Notes under the pieces: generated by a model
Told to the model about the DNA's origin: nothing
Databases searched by the model: none
What the model saw: only the letters and a program-made list of their open reading frames with translations
Shown here: in pieces, positions 16,487 through 24,108 of the stretch
Layout: each line of letters begins with the position of its first letter
How positions within the stretch are numbered: position 1 is the first letter of the stretch
Source of the DNA: Streptomyces sp. YPW6
Lineage (GTDB): Bacteria > Actinomycetota > Actinomycetes > Streptomycetales > Streptomycetaceae
Length of the DNA stretch: 64,000 nucleotides
NCBI RefSeq assembly: GCF_018866325.1
Contig: NZ_CP076457.1
Coordinates: 3,259,001 to 3,323,000, forward strand
Reading direction: 5' to 3'
Made by a program: the position numbers and the translations under genes

Positions 16487-16497
16487 GAGAAGACCCC

Positions 16498-17085
16498 ATG
16501 AAGCACGAATACGAGGCGAAGTTCCTGGCCGTCGACGTCGCCGACCTCCAGAACAAACTGAGCGCCCTCAATGCCGTCCAGGCATTCCCCCGCACGCTCC
16601 TCACCCGCAAGATCTTCGAGAACGACTCCCTCGACGGCGGAGCCTGGATCCGCCTGCGGGACGAGGGCACCCGCTCGACGCTCACGCTCAAGCAGGTCAC
16701 CGACGCAACCACGATCGACGGCACCAAGGAGATCGAAACCGAGGTCACCGACCTGCACGCCATGGCCGACATCCTGCGCCGGGCCGGCCTCACCGAGGTC
16801 CGGTACCAGGAGAACTACCGCGAGGAATGGCGCCTGGGCGAGGTCGCCTTCGACTTCGACACCTGGCCCGACCTCCCCACCTTCCTGGAGATCGAAGGCC
16901 CCGACGAGGCATCGGTACGCCAGGCCGCCGCGCTGCTGGACCTCGACTACTCCGAGGCCCGGTTCGGCAGCGTCGACGAGATCTACAAGAGCGAGTCCGG
17001 CCGCGACATCCTCGCCGAACCCACGCTCCTGTTCTCCGAAGCCGAGAAGCAGAAGGACGCATCTCCCGCGGCCCAGGACCGTTGA
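16498..17085 (+). CDS. CYTH-domain protein (class IV adenylate cyclase/thiamine triphosphatase-like)
   Basis: This 195-residue protein starts MKHEYEAKF, the ExExK signature of CYTH enzymes, with further acidic and basic strands (IRLRDEGTRSTLTLKQ, EIETEV, FLEIEGPD) that line the triphosphate tunnel. CYTH proteins hydrolyse or cyclise organic triphosphates or inorganic tripolyphosphate. It begins 11 bases after the methyltransferase remnant with GAGAGAAG as ribosome site, and appears intact although its upstream neighbours have decayed. Substrate is unknown. Confidence 0.85.
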   Translation: MKHEYEAKFLAVDVADLQNKLSALNAVQAFPRTLLTRKIFENDSLDGGAWIRLRDEGTRSTLTLKQVTDATTIDGTKEIETEVTDLHAMADILRRAGLTEVRYQENYREEWRLGEVAFDFDTWPDLPTFLEIEGPDEASVRQAAALLDLDYSEARFGSVDEIYKSESGRDILAEPTLLFSEAEKQKDASPAAQDR

Positions 17086-17104
17086 TCGCGGAGGGAGACG
17101 AGCG

Positions 17105-17209
17105 ATGCTGACGGAAGTCGCCCTACAGCACAGGGTGATCCCCGGGATCGCCGAGTCCGCCCGAGGAGGACTGCCCACACCGGCGGCCACCAACGACGGC
17201 AACGAGTGA
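17105..17209 (+). CDS. Possible 34-residue peptide of unknown function
   Basis: A short frame MLTEVALQHRVIPGIAES ending NDGNE starts 19 bases after the CYTH stop behind a good ribosome site (GGAGGGAGACGAGCG). It may be a genuine small gene, the stub of a decayed longer gene, or chance. I do not recognise it. Confidence 0.3.
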   Translation: MLTEVALQHRVIPGIAESARGGLPTPAATNDGNE

Positions 17210-17333
17210 GGCGACGGAGCCTGCTGGCTCTACTGCGGACAGCGGTGGACGCGCGTCCTGTGATTCGGCCCCGCCAGAGTCGCAACGTCACGGCACCCCG
17301 GCCGTGTGACCGGCAACGCCCCAAGCAACAGAA

Positions 17334-17366
17334 AACCCCAGGTCACGGGCTATGTGACCTGGGGTT
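17334..17366 (-). terminator. Intrinsic terminator of tRNA-Thr
   Basis: A 13-bp perfect stem (AACCCCAGGTCAC and complement) with a 7-base loop lies 7 bases past the tRNA 3' end. On the minus strand it is followed by TTTTCTGTT, a U-tract. Confidence 0.9.
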
Positions 17367-17372
17367 CTTCTG

Positions 17373-17446
17373 AGCCGCCTTCGGGATTCGAACCCGAGAC
17401 CTACGCATTACGAGTGCGTTGCTCTGGCCAACTGAGCTAAGGCGGC
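17373..17446 (-). tRNA. tRNA-Thr (anticodon CGT)
   Basis: The minus strand folds as a complete 74-nt tRNA: acceptor stem GCCGCCT/AGGCGGC, D arm with AGCTCAGTTGG, anticodon arm ACGCA-CTCGTAA-TGCGT giving anticodon CGT (reads ACG), and T arm GGTTCGAATCC. CCA is not encoded. A terminator follows directly. Confidence 0.97.
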
Positions 17447-17554
17447 GCGCCCTGTCGCACTATGGTGCGATCAGCAGCGGAGCCAAGTCTACACAGTTTT
17501 CGGGGGTGCTCCGCACACGGCGCCCTCCAAGGCGTTTGCCCTGGTCAGAGTGGG

Positions 17555-19084
17555 TCAGGTGCACTTCTTGCCGTTGGTGGGCGCGGTGCCCTCCAAGAGG
17601 TACGTGTTGATCGCCGTGTCGATGCAGTCGCTGCCCCGGCCGTACGCGGTGTGGCCGTCGCCCTCGTAGGTGAGCAGGGTGCCGGAGGAGAGTTGCTCCG
17701 CGAGGGCCTCGGACCACTTGTACGGGGTGGCCGGGTCGCGGGTGGTGCCGACGACGACGATCGGGGCGGCGCCCTTCGCCTCGGTGCGGTGCGGGGTGCC
17801 CGTGGCCTTCGTCGGCCAGTACGCGCAGTTCAGGGAGGCCCAGGCGAAGCCGCGCCCGAAGACCGGGGAGGCCTTCTCGAAGTCCGGAACCGCCTTCTCG
17901 ACCGCGTCGGGGCCGTCGAAGGCGGGCGGCAGGTCGAGGCAGTTCACGGCGGCGTTGGCGAACATCAGGTTCGCGTACTTTCCGTCCGGCCCGCGTTCGT
18001 AGTAGCTGTCGGCCAAGGAGAGGAGGCCGGAGCCGTCGCTGCGCTGCGCGCCCTCCAGCGCCTCGCGGAGCTGCGGCCAGGCCGCCTCGTCGTACATCGC
18101 GGCGATCACCCCGGTGGTCGCCAGGGACTCGGTCAGCTCGCGGTCGTCGCCGGTCGGGATCGGGTTCGCGTCCAGGTCCTTGAAGAGCTGCTTGAGCGCG
18201 GTCGCCGCATCCGCGGTGTTCGTGGTGCCGAGCGGGCAGTCCGGCTGCTTCACACAGTCGGCGGCGAAGGACTGGAACGCTCCCTCGAAGCCCGCCGTCT
18301 GGTCCCGGTTCAGGTCGATGGCCTTCAGGGAAGGGTCCATCGCGCCGTCCAGGACGAGGCGCCCGGCCTGCTGCGGGAAGAGGTCCGCGTACGTGGCGCC
18401 CAGGAAGGTGCCGTACGACGCTCCGACGTAGTGCAGCTTCTCGTCGCCGAGCAGTGCGCGCAGGACGTCCATGTCGCGGGCCGTGTCGACGGTGGAGACG
18501 TACGGGAGGATCTCGCCGGACCGCTTCTCGCATCCCGCCGCGAACTTCTCGAAGGCGGCGGTGAGCTCCTGGACCTCGGCGTCGTCGTCCGGTGTCTGGT
18601 CGACCTGGGTGTAGGTGTCCATCTCCTGGCCCGTGAGGCACTCGACGGGCTCGCTGCGGGCCACGCCGCGCGGGTCGATGGCCACCATGTCGTAGCGGGC
18701 CCGCACCTGGGCCGGATAGCCGAGTGCCGCGTACCCCTGGAGATAGCCGATCGCGGAGCCGCCGGGGCCGCCCGGGTTCACCAGGAGGGAGCCGATCCGT
18801 GAGCCGGGGCCGGTGGCCTTCTTACGCGAGACGGCGAGCTCGACGTCCCCGCCGTCCGGCCTGCCGTAGTCCCTCGGCGCCTTCATCGTCGTGCACTCGA
18901 ACCCCTCCACGCCGCAGTCGCGCCAGCTCAGCTTCTGCGTGTAGTACGACGACAGCCCCTCGGGGGCCGCGGTGCCGGTGGCCGAGGGGTTCGGCGAGGA
19001 GCCGCTGCTGCTGCAGCCGGAGATGAGCAGGCCGGCAGTGCCGATCCCGATGGCGAAGGTGCGGAGCAGGCGCCTGGTATCCAT
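17555..19084 (-). CDS. Secreted alpha/beta-hydrolase lipoprotein, tripeptidyl aminopeptidase (Tap/Slp) family
   Basis: The protein has 509 residues. The N-terminus MDTRRLLRTFAIGIGTAGLLISGCSSSG is a signal peptide with a lipobox (LISGC), so it is probably a membrane-anchored lipoprotein outside the cell. The alpha/beta-hydrolase core shows the oxyanion segment VNPGGPGGS, the strand VAIDPRG, the nucleophile elbow GASYGTFLG, a late aspartate (TRDPATPY) and a final histidine (YEGDGHTAYG). The C-terminal TAP-like region with paired cysteines (SDCIDTAI, NGKKCT) matches Streptomyces peptidases that remove N-terminal tripeptides or process secreted proteins. Substrate not readable. Confidence 0.92.
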   Translation of the reverse strand: MDTRRLLRTFAIGIGTAGLLISGCSSSGSSPNPSATGTAAPEGLSSYYTQKLSWRDCGVEGFECTTMKAPRDYGRPDGGDVELAVSRKKATGPGSRIGSLLVNPGGPGGSAIGYLQGYAALGYPAQVRARYDMVAIDPRGVARSEPVECLTGQEMDTYTQVDQTPDDDAEVQELTAAFEKFAAGCEKRSGEILPYVSTVDTARDMDVLRALLGDEKLHYVGASYGTFLGATYADLFPQQAGRLVLDGAMDPSLKAIDLNRDQTAGFEGAFQSFAADCVKQPDCPLGTTNTADAATALKQLFKDLDANPIPTGDDRELTESLATTGVIAAMYDEAAWPQLREALEGAQRSDGSGLLSLADSYYERGPDGKYANLMFANAAVNCLDLPPAFDGPDAVEKAVPDFEKASPVFGRGFAWASLNCAYWPTKATGTPHRTEAKGAAPIVVVGTTRDPATPYKWSEALAEQLSSGTLLTYEGDGHTAYGRGSDCIDTAINTYLLEGTAPTNGKKCT

Positions 19085-19173
19085 TCAGGGAGCCTATCCG
19101 CCGGGTGTCGAGTCGTACGATTCCCTGCTCATTCGGGTGAACAGGGGTCCGCGACGACCAACGCCGGACGGCC

Positions 19174-20379
19174 TCAGCCCGCCCGCAGCGCCATCGTCAT
19201 CGCCTCCACCGCGAGCAGGGGCGCCACATTCCGGTCCATCGCCTCCCGGCAGGCGATCACCGACTCGATCCTGCGCAGGGTCTGCGCGGGCGTCGAGGAC
19301 TCCGCGATCCGGTCGAGGGAGTCCTGCACGTCGGCATTGGCGATGGCCAGCCTCGAACCCATCTGGAGCGCCAGCACATCGCGGTAGAAGCCGGTCAGCT
19401 CGGTCAGCGCCAGGTCCAGGCTGTCGCGCTGCGTACGCGTCTTGCGGCGCTTCTGCTTGTCCTCCAGCTCCTTCATCGCCCCCGCCGTGCCCCGGGGCAT
19501 CCGGCCACCGGCCACCCCGCCGAGCGCAGCCTTGAGGTCCTCGGTCTCCTTGGCGTCGACCTCCTCCGCCAGCTGCTTGGCATCGTCGGCCGCCGTGTCG
19601 ATCAGCTCCTGGGCCGCCTTGAGGCAGCCGCCCACGTCGGCGACCCGCAGCGGGACCTTCAGCACCGCCGCCCGCCGCGCCCGCGCCCGCTCGTCCGTGG
19701 CGAGACGGCGGGCCCGCCCGATGTGCCCCTGGGTGGCGCGCGCCGCGTTGTGCGCCCGCTCGGGGTCGACGCCGTCGCGGCGGATCAGGACGTCGGCCAC
19801 GGCTTCCACCGGCGGGGTGCTGAGGGTGAGGTGCCGGCAGCGGGAGCGGATCGTGGGCAGGACGTCTTCGAGCGAGGGGGCACAGAGCATCCAGACCGTG
19901 CGCGGCGCGGGCTCCTCGACGGCCTTGAGCAGCACGTTGCCCGCGCCCTCGGTGAGGCGGTCGGCGTCCTCCATGACGATGACCTGCCAGCGCCCGACCG
20001 CCGGGGAGAGCTGGGCGCGCCTGACCAGGTCCCGGGTCTCCTTCACACCGATGGAGAGCAGGTCCGTGCGAATGACCTCGACGTCGGCGTGCGTACCGAC
20101 GAGGCTCGTGTGGCAGCCGTCGCAGAAGCCGCAGCCGGGGGCCCCGCCCAGCGCCCGGTCCGGGCTCGTGCACTGGAGCGCGGCGGCGAACGCCCGCGCC
20201 GCCGTGGACCGGCCGGAACCGGGCGGCCCGGTGAACAGCCAGGCGTGCGTCATCTTCGAGCCCTGGTCCAGCGGCTTGCCGTCGGACACGGCGGTGACCA
20301 GCGCCTCGGCGTCCCGGGCGGCAGCGGCGAGCTGTTCCCGCACTCGGTCCTGTCCGACCAGGTCGTCCCATACCGTCAT
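19174..20379 (-). CDS. holB: DNA polymerase III subunit delta'
   Basis: This 401-residue clamp-loader subunit begins MTVWDDLVGQDRVREQL. It carries the P-loop-like GPPGSGRST, a zinc-binding cluster in GCGFCDGC with an upstream Cys, the RTDLLSIGVKETRDLVR stretch and the SRC motif (TIRSRCRHL) of the RFC/delta' family. It helps load the beta clamp during replication. It follows the thymidylate kinase fusion gene at 160 bp on the same strand, the usual actinobacterial tmk-holB order. Confidence 0.95.
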   Translation of the reverse strand: MTVWDDLVGQDRVREQLAAAARDAEALVTAVSDGKPLDQGSKMTHAWLFTGPPGSGRSTAARAFAAALQCTSPDRALGGAPGCGFCDGCHTSLVGTHADVEVIRTDLLSIGVKETRDLVRRAQLSPAVGRWQVIVMEDADRLTEGAGNVLLKAVEEPAPRTVWMLCAPSLEDVLPTIRSRCRHLTLSTPPVEAVADVLIRRDGVDPERAHNAARATQGHIGRARRLATDERARARRAAVLKVPLRVADVGGCLKAAQELIDTAADDAKQLAEEVDAKETEDLKAALGGVAGGRMPRGTAGAMKELEDKQKRRKTRTQRDSLDLALTELTGFYRDVLALQMGSRLAIANADVQDSLDRIAESSTPAQTLRRIESVIACREAMDRNVAPLLAVEAMTMALRAG

Positions 20380-20539
20380 GAGTCACCGCCCTTCCGGTGG
20401 TGTCGTGCACTCCCCGCGAACCGCGGTGCGTCGTCGCCCTCCATTGTGGAGGACGCCACTGACAGTCCGGCCCGCCCGCCCCCGGAGGGACGGACGGGCC
20501 GGTACTTCACTTCGGAGCCTCCGCGCCGCGGCGGGCGCG

Positions 20540-23500
20540 TCAGCCGCGCGGGCGGCGTCCCCGGCCTCCGCGGTCGTCGTCGTCATGGCCGCCGAGCAGC
20601 TCGTCCGCCAGGGTCGGCAGATCGTCCAGCGGAGTCTCCTCCGCCCAGTCCGGGCGGGGGCGCTTGCGGGCCCGCTGCCGCCGGTCCGGCGCCGGGGCGT
20701 TCGGGTCCTCGACCTGCGGCAGCTCCCGGGTGCGCTCGTTCTCGCTCTCCGCGGGCGACGGTGCCGGGCTCTCGTCCCGGAAGAAGCCCCGGGGCACCCG
20801 GTCGGAGGGCCGGTCGTCCCGTACCGGTGGCAGCACGGCCGTCTCGTCGGCGTCCCGGGCCTGCCGGGACCCCGAGGGACCTGCCGGTCCGGCCTGTCCC
20901 GTCGACCGCTCGTCGGTGTAGCGCGGCAGCATCGCCGTCTCGTCGTCCCCGGAAGCCGAGGCGGAACCCGAGCCCGGCCTCGTACCGGAACCGGAACCGG
21001 AAGCAGAATCTGCACCGAAACCCGTACCGGACCCGGAACCCATCCCCGAACCAGGCTCCGCGCCGGAACGGGACCCCGCCTCCGCGCCCGTACCGGACCC
21101 GGTACCGGATGCGGAGCCGGAAGAACCGTCACCCTCCGGTCGCGCCGTCGGAACCGGCTGCGTGATCTCGTTCAGGTTCACGATCGGCGTGGGGACCGTG
21201 ATCTCGTTCTCCGGCACCGTCGGCCCCGACGCGCCCTCGGAGCGCGAGGACGTCTCCGTACGGGAATCCGTAAGGGAATCCGAACGGGAACGGGCCGCCC
21301 GCTCCGCCTCCGCGCGCTCGGCCTCGGCCCGCGCCGCTTCCGTGCGGGCGGCCGCGTCGGCCTCCGCCCGGCGGCGGGCCTCCTCGGCGCGCAGCAGGGC
21401 CTCCTCGGCCTTGCGCTGCTTCTCCAGCCGCTGCGCCTCGGCCTCCTGGCGCTGCCGGGCCTCCTCCTCGGCCTTCTGCCGCAGCCGCTCCTGCTCGGCC
21501 TCCCGGGCCCGCTCCTCGGCTTCGAGCCGGAGCCGGTCCTCCTCGGCGCGGCGGCGGGCCTCCTCGGCGCGCTGCCGTGCCTCCTCCGCCTGGCGTTCGG
21601 CCTCGCGGCGGCGGGCCTCCTCCAGCTCTCGCTGCTTGCGCTCCTCCTCCTCGGCGCGCAGCCGGGCGAGCTGTTCCTGGCGCTCCTTCTCCAGGCGCTC
21701 CTCCTCGGCCTTGCGGGCGGCTTCCTCCTCCGCCTTGCGCCGGGCCTCCTCCTCGGCCTTGCGCCGGGCTTCCTCGATGGCCTCGATCTCGGCCTCGGAG
21801 AGCGGAAGCAGCTGGTCGAGCCGATGGCGTACGACCTGGGTGATCGACTCCGGCTCCTGGCCGGCGTCCACCACCAGATAGCGGGCCGGGTCGGCCGCGG
21901 CCAGGGTCAGGAAACCGGACCGCACCCGCTCGTGGAACTCCGCCGGCTCCGACTCCAGCCGGTCCGGCGCCTCCGTGAACCGCTCCCGCGCGGTCGCCGG
22001 GTCGACGTCCAGCAGCACCGTCAGATGCGGTACGAGGCCGCTCGTCGCCCACCGCGAGATCCGGGCGATCTCGGTCGGGGCCAGGTCGCGGCCCGCGCCC
22101 TGGTAGGCGACGGACGAGTCGATGTAGCGGTCGGAGATGACGATCGCGCCGCGCTCCAGCGCCGGGCGGACGACGGAGTCGACGTGCTCGGCGCGGTCGG
22201 CGGCGTACAGCAGGGCTTCGGCACGGTTGGAGAGACCCGCGGAGGACACGTCGAGCAGGATCGAGCGCAGCCGCTTGCCGATGGGGGTGGCCCCGGGCTC
22301 GCGGGTGACGACGACCTCGTGGCCCTTGGACCGGATCCAGTCGGCGAGCGCCTCGACCTGGGTGGACTTGCCCGCGCCGTCACCGCCTTCCAGAGCGAGG
22401 AAGAACCCGGTGGCCGCAGGCGCGACGGCCGGCTCGTCACCGCGCAGCGCCTCACGCAGGTCCCGGCGCAGCGGCACGCCCGCCCGGTCGTCCGTCCTGG
22501 CGAGGACGAAAGCGGCCACGGGCAGCAGCAGCGCGCCCAGCAGCATCAGGGTGAAGGCGGCCCCGCCGTGGGCGAAGACGAAGTCGACGGCGACCAGCCG
22601 GTGCCGCCCGATCGCGGCGGCCAGCAGCGGACCGGCGACCGCGCCGAGCGCGACGAGCACCCGGACGACGGCCTGGAGGTGCTCGGTGGTCCGGGCCTGC
22701 CGGAACGCCTCGGTCTCCTGGTCGACCAGGGTGTGCCCGGTGTTCGCGACGACCCCGGCGGCGTAACCGGCGAGCAGGGAGATGGCGATCCCGGTCGCGG
22801 TGTCCGGCACCAGGCCGAGCGCGAGGAGCGCGAGGCCGGTGACGGCGGTGGCCAGCGCCAGCAGACGGCGGCGCGACAGGGTGGGCAGCACATGGCGGGC
22901 CGTACGGATGCCGAGGGCGGTGCCGCCGGTCAGTCCGAGGATCAGCAGCGCGAAGGTGGCAGGACCGCCGCCCAGGTCGTAGGCGTGCAGGACGGAGACG
23001 GCCGCCGCGGCGGCGATGGCTCCGGCGACGCAGGCGCAGACCGCGACCAGCAGGGGGACGGCGCCGGTGCGCCCCTTGTCGGGGCCGGAGCCGGTGGCGG
23101 GGCGGCGCAGGCCCTCCAGCGGGGAGCGCGGCCGGGGCGTACGGCCGGCCGGGAAGTCGAGGAAGTACAGGGTGGAGATGGAGGCGGAGAAGAGGCCCGC
23201 CGCGACGTAGGACCCCAGGGCCGCCTGGTGGAAGGAGAACCACTCCAGGCCCGAGCCGAGGAGGTTGCCGATCAGCGTGGCGGCCAGCAGGACCACCGCG
23301 GCGGCGGGCACGGCGAGGAAGTTCGTCCGCAGCGACAGGCGGCGCAGGGCGTCGAGGTGGTCGGGCAGGGGGCGTACGGCCGCGCCTTCGAGGGGCGGTC
23401 CGGGCAGCAGCGCCGGGGCGGCGCTGTCCTTGGCCACCGCCCACAGGCGCTCACCGGCACCGGTCACGAAGACGGTGATGAGGATCATCATGAGCGCCTT

Positions 23501-23926
23501 GTCGGGCATCCAGTCGATCCACAGCGGGGCGACGACCAGCAGCGCCAGGCGCAGCCCGTCCACCCCGATCATCAGCCATCGCCGGTCCAGCTTTCCGCCG
23601 GGCTCCGTGAGGGACGTCAGGGGTCCCAGGAGCACGGCTCCGAAGAACAGGGTGGACAGGATCCGGGCACCGAGGACGGCGGCGACGGCGAAGGCCGCCC
23701 CGCGGTATCCGGTGCCGAATGAGCCCTCCAGGACCGCCGCTTGCAGCGACAGCAGCACCAGCACGAGAAGGGCGAGTGCATCGCCGATACCGCCGACGAG
23801 CTGGGCACTCCACAACCGCTTCAGCGGAGGAATGCGCAACAGGGCCCGTACGGCGCGCTCGCGTGAGTCTGCGGCAAGTGTGTCGGAGGTGGGGCTCACG
23901 ACCGTTGGCTGCTCGGCTCGCGTCAT
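20540..23926 (-). CDS. tmk: Thymidylate kinase fused to an N-terminal MFS-like membrane domain and a long C-terminal coiled coil
   Basis: This 1128-residue fusion has three parts. Residues about 30-480 form a transporter-like membrane domain with about 10-12 helices. Residues about 495-705 are a dTMP kinase: FLALEGGDGAGKSTQ (P-loop), VVVTREPGATPIGKRLR, ISDRYIDSSVAYQGAGR and the LID region, converting dTMP to dTDP. From about 710 to 890 comes a highly charged Glu/Ala/Arg heptad-like coiled coil. A low-complexity Ser/Gly tail and an acidic C-terminus follow. Free-standing Tmk is about 210 residues. The architecture is, to my knowledge, shared by other Streptomyces. It places nucleotide synthesis at the membrane. 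It lies between topA and holB. Confidence 0.93.
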   Translation of the reverse strand: MTRAEQPTVVSPTSDTLAADSRERAVRALLRIPPLKRLWSAQLVGGIGDALALLVLVLLSLQAAVLEGSFGTGYRGAAFAVAAVLGARILSTLFFGAVLLGPLTSLTEPGGKLDRRWLMIGVDGLRLALLVVAPLWIDWMPDKALMMILITVFVTGAGERLWAVAKDSAAPALLPGPPLEGAAVRPLPDHLDALRRLSLRTNFLAVPAAAVVLLAATLIGNLLGSGLEWFSFHQAALGSYVAAGLFSASISTLYFLDFPAGRTPRPRSPLEGLRRPATGSGPDKGRTGAVPLLVAVCACVAGAIAAAAAVSVLHAYDLGGGPATFALLILGLTGGTALGIRTARHVLPTLSRRRLLALATAVTGLALLALGLVPDTATGIAISLLAGYAAGVVANTGHTLVDQETEAFRQARTTEHLQAVVRVLVALGAVAGPLLAAAIGRHRLVAVDFVFAHGGAAFTLMLLGALLLPVAAFVLARTDDRAGVPLRRDLREALRGDEPAVAPAATGFFLALEGGDGAGKSTQVEALADWIRSKGHEVVVTREPGATPIGKRLRSILLDVSSAGLSNRAEALLYAADRAEHVDSVVRPALERGAIVISDRYIDSSVAYQGAGRDLAPTEIARISRWATSGLVPHLTVLLDVDPATARERFTEAPDRLESEPAEFHERVRSGFLTLAAADPARYLVVDAGQEPESITQVVRHRLDQLLPLSEAEIEAIEEARRKAEEEARRKAEEEAARKAEEERLEKERQEQLARLRAEEEERKQRELEEARRREAERQAEEARQRAEEARRRAEEDRLRLEAEERAREAEQERLRQKAEEEARQRQEAEAQRLEKQRKAEEALLRAEEARRRAEADAAARTEAARAEAERAEAERAARSRSDSLTDSRTETSSRSEGASGPTVPENEITVPTPIVNLNEITQPVPTARPEGDGSSGSASGTGSGTGAEAGSRSGAEPGSGMGSGSGTGFGADSASGSGSGTRPGSGSASASGDDETAMLPRYTDERSTGQAGPAGPSGSRQARDADETAVLPPVRDDRPSDRVPRGFFRDESPAPSPAESENERTRELPQVEDPNAPAPDRRQRARKRPRPDWAEETPLDDLPTLADELLGGHDDDDRGGRGRRPRG

Positions 23927-24108
23927 CCGCCCAGCCTATCGGCAGCGGTGCGGTCACTGTCGGCCCGTCCGAACATACGGACGCCGGCACCTTCCGGCCA
24001 CGTCTCCCACCGCCCCCTGACGCACCGCCGCCCGGTGCCGGGATCACGGAGACCTCGGCGCCGGGCGGCGGTGTGCGGTGCGGACGTGCCGCGACGGGAC
24101 GGGACGGG

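Noticed and set aside
19442..23722. 1426-residue plus-strand frame opposite holB and the tmk fusion
   Set aside because: Shadow of the coiled-coil and membrane regions; no domain and no ribosome site.
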